DNA of 64,000 bases from Pseudoalteromonas rhizosphaerae (GCF_902498845.1 NZ_CABVLM010000007.1:221277-285276), one strand, 5' to 3'; positions 50,959-60,582 are shown, counted from the stretch's first letter. Notes: generated by a model from the sequence alone, not told the origin. Program-made: numbers and translations.

Positions 50959-53658
50959 TTAAAAATTATAAGTTAGGCTCAGCCGTGCAGTTCTTCCTGG
51001 TGCAGGTACTAAACCTAAACTTAAAGCGTCGAGGTAATAACGATCTGTAACATTATCGATGGTAAAATCGAGTGTTGTGTCGTCGTTAAATTTATAACTA
51101 GCGTAGATGTCTAAAAGGTTATAACTGTGCCAAAGTACCGGTTCATTAAACCCTGTAGGTGCGTTATAGCGAGGAATTGAGTTGCGCTCTCCCATAAATG
51201 TGCCACGCAGCCCAGCTTCTAATTGCTGCTCAAATAAACGTAAGCCAAGGTGAGCACTGGCGTGCCAATTTGGCGGGATCATGTTATTGATATAGCTTTC
51301 AGGAAGGCCCCAATCATTACAGTAGTAGCGCACATAACTGCCTACATTACATACTTCAATCTGGGTATAATGCGTGCCGCTAATCTCAGCAACCCAGTAT
51401 TTTGTGTCGTAGCTAAAATTAAGCTCCCATCCATTTAAATCTAGGCTGTCAATATTTCGCATTCGAAAAAAATCATTGAAGCCGCCTTGTTTTTGCTCCC
51501 ACGCATTGGGTTGCGTACGGGTTAAATAATCATCAACATGATTTTGGAAATAGGCGAGCTTAAAGCCCACTTTATAGTTATCTGTTAGTAATGAGTCGGT
51601 TAAATAATTAAGGCCAATTTCTTGGTTTTTAGCATGCTCTGGCTCTAAAGGGATATCTAAAACGGGGCTGACAGACCAACCTGAGGTACTTTCGAATAGG
51701 CTTGGCATACGCAAAGCTTCACTGTGGCGAATATAAAACTGCAGTCCTTTATATGCCTGCCACTTTAAAGCAACCAATGGTGCTGTGCCTGAGTGGCTAT
51801 TTTCATATTGTACTTCTAAGCAACCACCGGCTCCGTCAGACACACAAGCAGGATCGTTGTTAGTAATGGTTACTGGGTTATTATCTTTCGATGAAAAGTG
51901 CGTAAAACGCAGTCCCGCTTCGAGTGTCCATGCTGTTAAAAACTGCCAATCAATGGCAGTAAAAGCACTAAATTCTTTACGCCAACCACTGCGAGATCCT
52001 GCATAGAAACCTTCGGTTTCAGGGGTGTCGGTATCCATGTTTTCATACTGTGCAGCAACACCATAGCTCAGCGCTAGTTCGCCCGCTGAATAAAACATCA
52101 TGGTATTACTCACATCAGTTCCAAAGCGCTGATAATCATCGCTGCGAGCAACATTATCGACTATATCTACTGAGCCAACACCAGGGGTATTTAAATGGGT
52201 GAGTGCATCGGTATGCCAAAAGTTGGCTTTAAAGTCAGCCCAATCATATTTGATTGGCTGCCAGCGATATCGCACTGTGTAAGTTTGATTAGTGACTTCG
52301 CTATCGAGCCATTGCCTTGCTTGACCAAAAGAGCGTATTTGCGATGGCATCATTTCGCCGTAGCTGCTGTTATAGCGTATATAGCTCATTTCAAGGCTTT
52401 GGTCGTTGGGCAGCAACACATTGCTTTTTAACAGCCAAGATTCACTAGAAAAATTGGTATTGGGGATGCGTTCATTGGCACGAAACCGCGATGCCCCTTG
52501 CATTGACACCGCCGTTTCGGTGTACCAAGCAAGTTTGTCGGGGGCTGCGTAAATTATTTCAGGTGCAGGGCCGTTACTACCTGCATAGTAATTACCTTGC
52601 TCGCGCTTAGCATAAGCAGCAATTAGATCGCCCCACTGAAAATGCTTAGCGGCAGCAAAACTGCCTGCATAACTAGCAAACTCAAATAAGCTGGGTCTAT
52701 CCATGCCCTCCTCAGGAGCAAAGCGCTCTGGCATTATGTACTGCTCAGTACAATAACTCGAAAAGCGACACTGTGAACGATAGGCATTGCGTGGTAAATA
52801 ATACCCTGCGTATGTACCTGGCTCTGGCGTATTAGCGCTATTACCGATGGCGCTAACACGTAATCTAAACCCGCTGAGCTCACCCTCTTTAACAATATCA
52901 TCAGCCGACAATGTACTAACGCTCACCAAGCCACCTGTCGCCCCAGTGCCATCAGCACTCATGATAGGGCCTTTACTGATTTTAACAGAGCCAATCAAAT
53001 CGGGATCAATGTAACTGCGGCTCGATACACCAGAATAGCCGCGATACACGGTGGTTTCTTGACGACTACCATCTATCACTACAGGTACTCGTCCTTGGCC
53101 TTGCATGCCACGAATATTAACATCAAGCCCGCCTGAGTTACGGTTTTCGCTGATCAAAACACCGGGTGTACCTTGAAATATATCGCCAACACTGGTTCCT
53201 CTAAAGCGTTCAATATCTTGCTGGGTAATTAGGTTTACTGATGCGGCTTCGGTATAGGTTTGATCTTTTAGATCCCTATTGCGACTTTGCACATTAATGG
53301 TATTTAGCGTGATCAAATCTTGGGTGGTTTTTTGTTGCACTAGCCATGCGCTATTACTAACAGGTAAAGCTTGTAGATTGGTATTGCTTAACAGCCTTTG
53401 TAAGGCTGCCTCTATGGTCATTTCATCGGTTATTGCAGCGACTGAAAAACCACCGACAACACGCTCTTCAAATGATAAAGTCACACCCGCTTGGCGTGAA
53501 AATAAAGTCAGTACATCACCAAGCTGGCCTGCGGGAAGATCAAATTTGATCATTTTTAATTGTGATGTTGCAGATACTTGTTCAGCTAAACTTGCTGAAG
53601 GGGTAATCACCAACAAACCTGTGACTACGATGAGTAAATTTAACGCTGCGCGGGGCAT
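50959..53658 (-). CDS. TonB-dependent transducer receptor with STN domain, heme-type candidate
   Basis: An 899-residue outer-membrane receptor. Signal peptide ends near TPSASLA. The N-terminal STN signalling domain (about 35-110: FDLPAGQLGDVLTLFSRQAGVTLSFEERVVGGF, AALQRLLSNTNLQALPVSNSAWLV) contacts a FecR-type anti-sigma factor. The plug shows GTSVGDIFQGTPGVLISENRNSGGLDVNIRGMQGQGRVPVVIDGS. The barrel has RHSEALRMPSLFEST and LEPEHAKNQEIGLNY, like the FRAP/NPNL region of heme receptors, and ends in TYNF. Sigma and FecR genes are directly upstream, and heme oxygenase is encoded nearby, so a HasR-like heme or hemophore receptor is the best guess. A Fur-box candidate lies upstream. Confidence 0.85.
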   Translation of the reverse strand: MPRAALNLLIVVTGLLVITPSASLAEQVSATSQLKMIKFDLPAGQLGDVLTLFSRQAGVTLSFEERVVGGFSVAAITDEMTIEAALQRLLSNTNLQALPVSNSAWLVQQKTTQDLITLNTINVQSRNRDLKDQTYTEAASVNLITQQDIERFRGTSVGDIFQGTPGVLISENRNSGGLDVNIRGMQGQGRVPVVIDGSRQETTVYRGYSGVSSRSYIDPDLIGSVKISKGPIMSADGTGATGGLVSVSTLSADDIVKEGELSGFRLRVSAIGNSANTPEPGTYAGYYLPRNAYRSQCRFSSYCTEQYIMPERFAPEEGMDRPSLFEFASYAGSFAAAKHFQWGDLIAAYAKREQGNYYAGSNGPAPEIIYAAPDKLAWYTETAVSMQGASRFRANERIPNTNFSSESWLLKSNVLLPNDQSLEMSYIRYNSSYGEMMPSQIRSFGQARQWLDSEVTNQTYTVRYRWQPIKYDWADFKANFWHTDALTHLNTPGVGSVDIVDNVARSDDYQRFGTDVSNTMMFYSAGELALSYGVAAQYENMDTDTPETEGFYAGSRSGWRKEFSAFTAIDWQFLTAWTLEAGLRFTHFSSKDNNPVTITNNDPACVSDGAGGCLEVQYENSHSGTAPLVALKWQAYKGLQFYIRHSEALRMPSLFESTSGWSVSPVLDIPLEPEHAKNQEIGLNYLTDSLLTDNYKVGFKLAYFQNHVDDYLTRTQPNAWEQKQGGFNDFFRMRNIDSLDLNGWELNFSYDTKYWVAEISGTHYTQIEVCNVGSYVRYYCNDWGLPESYINNMIPPNWHASAHLGLRLFEQQLEAGLRGTFMGERNSIPRYNAPTGFNEPVLWHSYNLLDIYASYKFNDDTTLDFTIDNVTDRYYLDALSLGLVPAPGRTARLSLTYNF

Positions 53659-53721
53659 AAATGGTTTCCTATTTCTTTAATGCATACTTATATGACGCAT
53701 GAAAATAGTAATCCCGTAACT

Positions 53722-53740
53722 CTAAATGATAATTATTTTA
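53722..53740 (-). promoter_or_regulatory. candidate Fur box upstream of the STN receptor
   Basis: AAATGATAATTATTTT within a 19-base window matching the GATAATGATAATCATTATC consensus at 13 positions, with an unbroken AATGATAAT core. It lies 64-82 bases upstream of the receptor ATG and would give the receptor its own iron-controlled promoter in addition to read-through from fecR. Confidence 0.6.
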
Positions 53741-53771
53741 TATTTTTTCCTGATGAACTAAATAAACATAG

Positions 53772-54752
53772 TTATGAGCGAATTTCGGCCCACCAACGGG
53801 TTCTGTAATGCACACTTGCCCGAGCGCTACGAGCGACTGTTTTAAGGATCAGGTGAGTGTCATTTAACTGAAAAACGCCGGAGACAAGGTAGTCATTTAA
53901 ACTGGGGGCAATTTTTACAAAACCACGGTGATAACGAGATAGTTCAGCTAAAAAAGAATTGATTGACATATTTCGCACTGACAACAGCCCTGCTGTCCAA
54001 CTACTGTAGTCAAATATATGATTGTCTAACTGTTGCATTGAATTTACGGTAATTTTATATAGCTCGCCAGCCTTGATCGCCTGATTGGTAAATAAGCCGT
54101 TTGCTTGCGCGAGCTTAACACTGCCTTGCATAACTTGAACTAAAGCATGATCGGCTTCATTACGCACAAAAAATTGTTTGCTGTCACAAAGTAAAGTTCC
54201 GTGCTGTAACGCCACCTGCACAGGCTGCGTATTAGCTGAAGCTATAAATTGCATTTCTCCTCGGGTTAAATGAATGTATCTATTGTGAGCATTAAAATTC
54301 AGTTCAACAGTGCTGTTATGATTTAACCAAAGCTGGCTATTATCGGCGAGCGTAAATAATTGCCGTTGATTGGTAGTTGCGTGATCTGCGTTAAGGTATT
54401 GCCATGCCCCCTGTTTGTCTGCCAACCAGCTTACACTGGCAAGTCCTAGTGTGGTTCCAGCGATCCTTTTTAGCGCCTGGCGACGACTCATGCTTTGTAT
54501 ATCATGATCGGTTTTTTTTAAGGTCATGTGAGCAATACGACCATTTTTTTTACTCACCCCGGCAAATGCAGCCTCCATGTTTTCTATCCGTTGCCAGGCT
54601 AATTCATGCATCGGATCGGCAAGCCGCCATCGCCTATATTCAGCCATATCTGCAGACTGTGCGTTGCCCGACTCTAAACAAATACGCCACGCAATCGCTT
54701 GCTGTACGACTTGTTCTGGTAAAGGTGTTTTTTGGGCACACGTATTATTCAC
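53772..54752 (-). CDS. FecR-family anti-sigma regulator
   Basis: A 326-residue inner-membrane regulator. Cytoplasmic N-terminal domain with the DUF4880-type helix bundle (QAIAWRICLESGNAQSADMAEYRRWRLADPMHELAWQRIE), a membrane segment at about 92-110 (GTTLGLASVSWLA), then a periplasmic FecR domain (RQLFTLADNSQLWLNHNSTVELNF, HLTRGEMQFIASANTQPVQVALQ) and a C-terminal STN-like part. It senses the ligand-loaded receptor and releases the sigma factor encoded six bases upstream. Confidence 0.9.
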   Translation of the reverse strand: MNNTCAQKTPLPEQVVQQAIAWRICLESGNAQSADMAEYRRWRLADPMHELAWQRIENMEAAFAGVSKKNGRIAHMTLKKTDHDIQSMSRRQALKRIAGTTLGLASVSWLADKQGAWQYLNADHATTNQRQLFTLADNSQLWLNHNSTVELNFNAHNRYIHLTRGEMQFIASANTQPVQVALQHGTLLCDSKQFFVRNEADHALVQVMQGSVKLAQANGLFTNQAIKAGELYKITVNSMQQLDNHIFDYSSWTAGLLSVRNMSINSFLAELSRYHRGFVKIAPSLNDYLVSGVFQLNDTHLILKTVARSARASVHYRTRWWAEIRS

Positions 54753-54758
54753 AATCGC

Positions 54759-55277
54759 TTACTCTATATCACAGTATGTAAGGGTGTAGCACTCTAACAT
54801 CGCTTTCGCCATGTATTTTTCAATAGATGATAGGCTCACCTTGAGTTGCTTTGCGACTTCTTTATAACTGAGCCCGTCGAGTCTAACCATTAAAAATGCT
54901 GTTTTTTCGATTGCTCTCAAACCACTCAATAATTTATCTATTTGCTCTAGTAAACTGAGCAGCTGTAGTTGCTCTTCAGGCGAAAAATAGGCTGCTTCTG
55001 GCATGCTTCCTAAAAATAATAAATAGTTTTCTTCTAGAACTTTGCGACGAATGTTATCGGTTACTAAGTTTCCGGCAACTTTTGTAAGCCATGCTCGCGG
55101 ACTTTGTATTTCGTTATACAAAGAGGGCTTATTAAGTAAACGCATAAATGTATCTTGAGCGAGATCTTGTGCATTATCTTTGTTGTAGGTGCGTCGAGCG
55201 ATCCAGCGAACAAGCCACTCATGGTGTTCTTGGTAGAGCGCATTAAACCCTACTGAGTTAGCGGTAGTGCTAGTCAA
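54759..55277 (-). CDS. FecI-like ECF sigma factor
   Basis: A 172-residue ECF sigma factor. Region 2: YQEHHEWLVRWIARRTYNKDNAQDLAQDTFMRLL; RAWLTKVAGNLVTDNIRR in region 2.4; region 4: RAIEKTAFLMVRLDGLSYKEVAKQLKVSLSSIEKYMAKAML. Starts at a TTG (55277) with AGGA 12 bases upstream, a rare and perhaps weak start. It is the first gene of a FecI-FecR-receptor operon and likely directs transcription of the receptor. Confidence 0.9.
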   Translation of the reverse strand: MTSTTANSVGFNALYQEHHEWLVRWIARRTYNKDNAQDLAQDTFMRLLNKPSLYNEIQSPRAWLTKVAGNLVTDNIRRKVLEENYLLFLGSMPEAAYFSPEEQLQLLSLLEQIDKLLSGLRAIEKTAFLMVRLDGLSYKEVAKQLKVSLSSIEKYMAKAMLECYTLTYCDIE

Positions 55278-55522
55278 AATTTAACTATTCCTGTAGCATA
55301 TTTACCGCGAGTATAAATGATTTTAATTCCTATTCAAGTTAATTTAGATATTCTGCAAACATTATTAATAAAAAATTTATTATTCTTTTGATGAAAATCG
55401 GATCTCGTTCGGCATTAGTTATATAGCCAATAATTTGTCCATCAAAACGATGCGGCATATTGATCTAGTATGTTGGTGTTACATCGCCACATTTACAAAT
55501 TACGTAAAAATTAGGGAGCAAA

Positions 55523-56482
55523 ATGTTTATAAGAACTATGTTATTTGTGTGTTTAATGGGTGGTGGAACGTCTGCGGTTCACGCACAACAAGCGACGCCA
55601 TCAACAGCCTCCAAAGTAGAAGTCACAGGTAATGCTGTTACACCAGAGGTGAATACAAATACGCTATCAGCTAAATCTATAACCGTAGGATCTGACCTTG
55701 ATACAGACACCAGTACCGCGGTTAGTGTTGACGAGGCGGCTTTTGATCAACATGACTTATCGCCAATCGGCATGTACAAGGGCGCTGATGTGGTTGTGAA
55801 GGGCGTAATTATCGGGTTACTTTTAGCATCGTTAGTCTCATGGGCTATCTGCATATTCAAATCTGTACAGTTAAATATTGCTAAGCGAAATGCCAAAAAA
55901 TTGCTTAAACATTTAATTCAAAGTGAAAGTTTTGCAAAGGCCAACCACACTTTATTACTACAACAAAGTGATGTCTTAACACTCCTAAAAGCAACCCAAC
56001 ATGAGTTGCAACTAACTGGCGAAGGACTTACTACTGACGAAGGCTTAAAGGAGCGATTAGTCGCGCGTTTAGAGCGTGTACAAGCAACGCTAAGCGCAAA
56101 TATGAATCAGGGTACAGGCATATTGGCAACGATAGGCTCTGTTGCACCGTTTGTCGGTTTGTTTGGTACGGTTTGGGGCATTATGAATAGCTTTATTGGT
56201 ATTGCTAAAACACAAACAACTAATTTAGCCGTAGTCGCCCCTGGTATTGCAGAAGCTTTATTAGCAACGGCTCTGGGGTTAGTTGCAGCGATCCCAGCCG
56301 TTATTATGTACAACCATTTTTCTCGTGTAATTGGCAGTTACAAAGCACAGTTAGCCGATATTCTGACCGCGATCATGATACTCGTGAGCCGAGATCTTGA
56401 CCGAAAACATCCTGATGCAAAACACATAGCCTACCTACTTAACGATGAAGACGCTGCAAATGCAGTATCTAAAGAGCTTTAA
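55523..56482 (+). CDS. exbB: ExbB-type proton-channel protein
   Basis: A 319-residue member of the MotA/TolQ/ExbB family. Unlike short ExbB it has a signal peptide (MFIRTMLFVCLMGGGTSAVHA) and an N-terminal periplasmic extension of about 75 residues. Membrane segments lie at about 93-115 (VKGVIIGLLLASLVSWAI), 195-220 (ATIGSVAPFVGLFGTVWGIMNSF) and 235-260 (VAPGIAEALLATALGLVAAIPAVIMY), with the conserved GLFGTVWGI and P/G-rich channel pattern. Good ribosome site GGGAG. First gene of an exbB-exbD-tonB-heme oxygenase run divergent from the sigma factor gene. Confidence 0.9.
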   Translation: MFIRTMLFVCLMGGGTSAVHAQQATPSTASKVEVTGNAVTPEVNTNTLSAKSITVGSDLDTDTSTAVSVDEAAFDQHDLSPIGMYKGADVVVKGVIIGLLLASLVSWAICIFKSVQLNIAKRNAKKLLKHLIQSESFAKANHTLLLQQSDVLTLLKATQHELQLTGEGLTTDEGLKERLVARLERVQATLSANMNQGTGILATIGSVAPFVGLFGTVWGIMNSFIGIAKTQTTNLAVVAPGIAEALLATALGLVAAIPAVIMYNHFSRVIGSYKAQLADILTAIMILVSRDLDRKHPDAKHIAYLLNDEDAANAVSKEL

Positions 56483-56483
56483 A

Positions 56484-56918
56484 ATGGCATTTAGTAGTAA
56501 CCGTACCGATAGCGATGAATTACAAGAGCAGCATGAGATTAACGTCACTCCGTTTATTGATGTGATGCTGGTGTTGCTAATAATTTTTATGGTGGCGGCC
56601 CCATTAGCCACTGTCAGTGTGCCAGTTAAGTTGCCTGCTGTTGCGGCACCAACCCAACCGAAAAGTGATGATCCAACTTACCTTACTCTACAACAAGACC
56701 TTACTTTAATACTTGGCGAGGGAGATAAAATAAACCAAAAAAATTTGGCGCAAGCACTAAAACAACATGGTATTGAAACACAGCAGCAAATTTTGATTCG
56801 TGCAGATAGCAAAGTTGAATATGGTCAGTTCATGGCATTAATGAATCAATTAACTAAAGCCGGCTACTCACAAGTTGCTTTAGTCGGTCTTGAACATGAA
56901 ACGGATGTTGCCCAGTGA
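56484..56918 (+). CDS. exbD: ExbD-type TonB-system protein
   Basis: A 144-residue protein: short cytoplasmic N-terminus, a single membrane helix with the essential Asp (HEINVTPFIDVMLVLLIIFMVAAPLA, Asp in FIDV), then a periplasmic domain (QQILIRADSKVEYGQFMALMNQLTKAGYSQVALVG). The start at 56484 is chosen because AAAGAG lies 8 bases upstream and it follows the exbB stop by one base. The frame extends to 56445, which would overlap exbB. Confidence 0.9.
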   Translation: MAFSSNRTDSDELQEQHEINVTPFIDVMLVLLIIFMVAAPLATVSVPVKLPAVAAPTQPKSDDPTYLTLQQDLTLILGEGDKINQKNLAQALKQHGIETQQQILIRADSKVEYGQFMALMNQLTKAGYSQVALVGLEHETDVAQ

Positions 56919-57757
56919 GTTTATTCGCAGGAAACGATACCAGCGCTTCTCACTTGGTGCGTTGGCATGTTGTAGGCGCTTTTTTTATCGCCGCGATGCT
57001 TCATGCCGCCATTGCGGGTTATTTTTTAATGCCGACAGAGCATAACAATATCGTACCCATGCAAGCTTCACCGCAGGTGTTTGAAGTCAATATTGTGGCA
57101 GCCCCCAAAGCGGAGCCATCGGCACTTCCTGTCGGACCTGCGCAACAAGAGTCAGCACCAGTAAAGCGGCAGGTAAGCAAGCCGACAACAACAATAGATA
57201 AACCCTTGGTAAAGCCATTACTCGAAAGCAAATCTGACTTTACCATTAGCGATAAACAACCTGAGCCAGCACCAAGTAAACCAGTAGAGAAATCTAATCA
57301 ACAACAAGAGCAAGATCCACAACCGACTCCGCTGCCTGATCACACCAGCATAACAGGAGCCAGTGAACACTTGGTAGAGCAAAGTAGTGCTCCTTTGGCT
57401 ATTCCAGTGAAAGAGTCAACAGTCGCATCTGGTCCGGTAAAAGGTGCTTTAAGTGAACAGCAAAGTACAGCTAAACAACTATGGCAAAGTGCTATTCAGA
57501 TCCACCTAGAACGAAAAAAGCGCTATCCACGAATGGCAAAGTTAAGGCGCCAACAAGGTGTTCCTTGGGTGAGTTTTACCATGGACAGAGCAGGTAATAT
57601 TTTAGATGTCACATTATTTAAAGCAAGCGGAATAGCTGCATTAGATAATGAGGTCATCGAATTAGTTAGACGTGCTGAGCCCTTGCCCGTCCCTCCAGAA
57701 GAAGTTACAGGGAACCCAATAAAAATGGCCGTGCCTGTGGCATTTTTTATTCATTAA
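56915..57757 (+). CDS. tonB: TonB energy transducer
   Basis: A 280-residue TonB. N-terminal membrane anchor with HLVRWHVVGAFFIAAMLHAAIAGYF (His in the helix), a Pro/Lys/Glu-rich periplasmic spacer (about 45-180), and the C-terminal domain YPRMAKLRRQQGVPWVSFTMDRAGNILDVTLFKASGIAALDNEVIELVRRAEPLPVPP. GTG start overlapping the exbD stop by four bases. It would energise the nearby receptor and perhaps others. Confidence 0.9.
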   Translation: MSLFAGNDTSASHLVRWHVVGAFFIAAMLHAAIAGYFLMPTEHNNIVPMQASPQVFEVNIVAAPKAEPSALPVGPAQQESAPVKRQVSKPTTTIDKPLVKPLLESKSDFTISDKQPEPAPSKPVEKSNQQQEQDPQPTPLPDHTSITGASEHLVEQSSAPLAIPVKESTVASGPVKGALSEQQSTAKQLWQSAIQIHLERKKRYPRMAKLRRQQGVPWVSFTMDRAGNILDVTLFKASGIAALDNEVIELVRRAEPLPVPPEEVTGNPIKMAVPVAFFIH

Positions 57758-57812
57758 CAGCTACTTGCTGTGCTTATTACGAATTACTGAAATATAAAAC
57801 TAAGGACATACA

Positions 57813-58415
57813 ATGATTGCAGACCAACATGTTAACAATGAGATTAATACGCCTTCATTAACAACACTATTTAAACTCAATACCACGACTATTCACGATA
57901 ACCTTGATAAAACGATTATGACTAAGCGACCGTTTGCAAGTTTAGACCGTTATGCTTTATTTTTAGAAGTTCAATATCGATTTCATTTGGCTATTGCCCC
58001 TCTTTATAGCGATACTAATTTAAGCCGCTTAGTGAGCGATCTGCCAACACGGCAGCGCCTAAGCCATCTTGAACAAGACTTACGCGATATTAACCTCGAT
58101 CTGAGTGAAGTAACAAACAGCGTTAACTTAGTGCCGGTTGACTACCCAGCCTCACTGGGTTGGCTTTATGTATCAGAGGGGTCTAATTTAGGCGCTGAGT
58201 ATTTATTAAAAGCAGCAAAACGTATTGGCTTATCAGAAGAATTTGGTGCCTCGCATTTAGCACCAGCAACAATTGGCCGCGGGCAATCATGGCAAGATTT
58301 TACAACGGCTTTAAATACGGTTGAATTAACTAAAGAACAACAGACACTCGCAATTAATGGCGCTCGCGATGCTTTTAGTTTGGTTCGTAGCGCTGTTGAT
58401 TGTGTATTTGTTTAA
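57813..58415 (+). CDS. biliverdin-producing heme oxygenase
   Basis: A 200-residue HemO/PigA-type heme oxygenase, opening heme to biliverdin, CO and iron in the cytoplasm. The proximal ligand is the His of TTIHDNLDK (about residue 28); the distal helix segment is GWLYVSEGSNLGAEYLLKAAK, with the flexible glycines. It is in line with exbB-exbD-tonB (55-base gap), which supports heme as the transported substrate of this locus. The identity of the biliverdin isomer is unknown. Confidence 0.85.
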   Translation: MIADQHVNNEINTPSLTTLFKLNTTTIHDNLDKTIMTKRPFASLDRYALFLEVQYRFHLAIAPLYSDTNLSRLVSDLPTRQRLSHLEQDLRDINLDLSEVTNSVNLVPVDYPASLGWLYVSEGSNLGAEYLLKAAKRIGLSEEFGASHLAPATIGRGQSWQDFTTALNTVELTKEQQTLAINGARDAFSLVRSAVDCVFV

Positions 58416-58458
58416 GTAAAACGTGAGCTGCAAGTGCATTAAAATTAAGTGATAAAGT

Positions 58459-58878
58459 ATGAAGCGTACAGGTAAGAAAAACTCGATGTTAGTTATTAGT
58501 AAATTTAAGCAAGTGACTTATTTATTAAGTGGCTTCGTGTTAACCGTAATGGGGATTGTCGGTGCTTTTTTGCCGATAATGCCAACAACAGTATTTCTTA
58601 TTGGTGCTGTTTTTTGTTTTAGCCGTTCATCAAAGCGCTTTGAATCTTGGTTAATTAATCACCCTCGCTTTGGTAAAACACTAATCAATTGGCAAGCCCA
58701 TGGCGCTATTTCTAAGTCGGCAAAAGTAATGGCCAGTTTAGGTATGGCTGTTGGGTATGGATTATTTTACCTAAGCGCGCAACCTTCTTTATTACTGGCA
58801 ACTGTTGTCGCGCTTTTTATCGGTGGCAGCGCATATTACGTTTTATCTCGCCCCTTACCACCAAAAGACTGCTCGTGA
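58459..58878 (+). CDS. YbaN/DUF454 inner-membrane protein
   Basis: A 139-residue membrane protein of the YbaN family: LSGFVLTVMGIVGAFLPIMPTTVFLIGAVFCFSRSSKRFESWLINHPRFG, then two more helices (VMASLGMAVGYGLFYL and LLLATVVALFIGGSAYYVL). The start could also be the ATG at 58486, which fits the family N-terminus better. YbaN genes often sit beside heme uptake genes, and here it follows a heme oxygenase. Function unknown. Confidence 0.8.
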   Translation: MKRTGKKNSMLVISKFKQVTYLLSGFVLTVMGIVGAFLPIMPTTVFLIGAVFCFSRSSKRFESWLINHPRFGKTLINWQAHGAISKSAKVMASLGMAVGYGLFYLSAQPSLLLATVVALFIGGSAYYVLSRPLPPKDCS

Positions 58879-59125
58879 TGGTTGCCACTTAATTAGGCGC
58901 GAGATTGATAACCTCGTCCCTAAGTAAAAACAGAGGGAGTTAAGGTATCCAGTCAGCGCTAGCTTGTTAGCTACAGCTAAGTAAACAACTCACCTTTAAG
59001 CTGGTCCTCAGGCAGTAGCGGTTTAAGTTACCCTGTCACCAGAATATTTACTCAACAATGACCGTATTCTTTACGAGCAAATTGTTTGAGTATCATGCTA
59101 AAACTCTGAGTTTTACCAAATATAG

Positions 59126-60499
59126 CTAGCTCAGGCTCAGTGGAAAAGTAAAAGTGACTGTAATACCTTGCTCTGGCTGACTATGTATTTTTACATCACC
59201 CTGAAGAGCTTGGGTGGCAAGGTTATAAACAATCGCCATACCTAAACCGCTGCCGCCATTGCCACGAGTGGTGGTAAAAAAGGGTTCAAACACACTTTGT
59301 AATACGTCCTTGCTCATACCGTGGCCGTTATCGCTATAGCGTAATGTGTAAGTGTGTTGCTGGGTATCTAGGTGAACGGCTATATTGATATGATTATCTT
59401 CGCGATCTTTAAAGCCATGCACACAGCTGTTACTCACCAAGTTCATAATAATTTGGCTTAAAGCCCCCGACACTGTGATAAGCGTTAATGCTTTGTCGCA
59501 TTCAATTGTGGTGGTTACTTTGTGGCTGCGGGTTAATGGGGTGAGACTATGTATTGTATTAGCTAAGTAGTCATTTAACTTCACGGTGCTAATATCAAGA
59601 GAAGATTGATCGACCGCTGTTTGTTTAAAATTACAGATCAATGCTGCGGCTCTATCAAGATTACTACTGGCAATGATTAAACACTCATTAATGTGCGCTA
59701 CAAATTTTTGCAAATTGCTTTTTGATAATGTGTTGTCATTTAGCTGTTGAGTTAGCTGTTTAAGATTATCTGTTGCCGAACTATTGGCGGTAACGGCTAT
59801 ACCTATTGGCGTGTTTACTTCATGAGCAACACCTGCCACTAGGTTTCCTAATGCGGCCATTTTTTCCGCTTCAATTAGCTTTCCTTGGGTACCGGTTAAC
59901 TCTTCCAATGTTTTTTGTAAGGTATTCGTTCGCTCAATCACCCGCTCTTCTAGGCGGTGATTGGCAACTTCTAATTGTTGCTTAACTATACGACTTTCTT
60001 GCGCCGACAATGCGCGGCCATAAAGATCAGCAAGTCCACTCAAAAAAGTGCATTCATCATCCTCCCATTGCCTAAAACGGCCAGTATGTTCACAACAAAA
60101 AATACCGATCATTTCTCCTTTGAATCGGATCGGTGCATCCAACATTGATTTTATTCCTAAAGGCGTTAAATAATGCTCTGAAAATTCAAAGGTAGCGGGA
60201 TCAGTATGCGCATTATTAGCAATGATCACGCGCTGAGTATCTAACGCAGAAAAATAAGCCGGATAGTTCTCACGTGATAATATGAGGCTTTGGTTTACAT
60301 TGTTGTTCGCGCGGTCAAACAGTAACTGACAATGACACTCGGTATTATCTTTATTAAATAACCAGATGCTAGCACGCGTATTATTTAAGCCATCAATAAT
60401 GGCATTTACAATTAATTGTTCTGCAAGCTCTATATAGCCATCATCTAACGCTGATGAAGTAGACACTTTATAAAGTAATTGCACAAGCTGTTGCCGCAT
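59126..60499 (-). CDS. GAF-domain histidine kinase
   Basis: A 457-residue soluble sensor kinase. GAF domain (about 20-165, with FCCEHTGRFRQWEDDECTFLSGLADLYGRAL), a coiled linker, the H box LVAGVAHEVNTPIG (His226), and HATPase with the N box SQIIMNLVSNSCVHGF, DNGHGMSK, FEPFFTT and GGSGLGMAIV. The start is set to the ATG at 60499, which has GGAAGG 8 bases upstream; the frame continues to a TTG at 60517. No response regulator is adjacent. The VAHEVNTPIG type is seen in orphan kinases acting on distant regulators. Confidence 0.85.
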   Translation of the reverse strand: MRQQLVQLLYKVSTSSALDDGYIELAEQLIVNAIIDGLNNTRASIWLFNKDNTECHCQLLFDRANNNVNQSLILSRENYPAYFSALDTQRVIIANNAHTDPATFEFSEHYLTPLGIKSMLDAPIRFKGEMIGIFCCEHTGRFRQWEDDECTFLSGLADLYGRALSAQESRIVKQQLEVANHRLEERVIERTNTLQKTLEELTGTQGKLIEAEKMAALGNLVAGVAHEVNTPIGIAVTANSSATDNLKQLTQQLNDNTLSKSNLQKFVAHINECLIIASSNLDRAAALICNFKQTAVDQSSLDISTVKLNDYLANTIHSLTPLTRSHKVTTTIECDKALTLITVSGALSQIIMNLVSNSCVHGFKDREDNHINIAVHLDTQQHTYTLRYSDNGHGMSKDVLQSVFEPFFTTTRGNGGSGLGMAIVYNLATQALQGDVKIHSQPEQGITVTFTFPLSLS

Positions 60500-60582
60500 T
60501 GAATACACCTTCCCCAAACTATGGTCATCAATTTAGTTTAGTTGATGAAATTAAATCCTACCTCAACAATTATAATGCTTTA

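Noticed and set aside
55313..55331. Second Fur box in front of exbB
   Set aside because: Only the AATGAT half and a few later bases fit the consensus; too weak to annotate.
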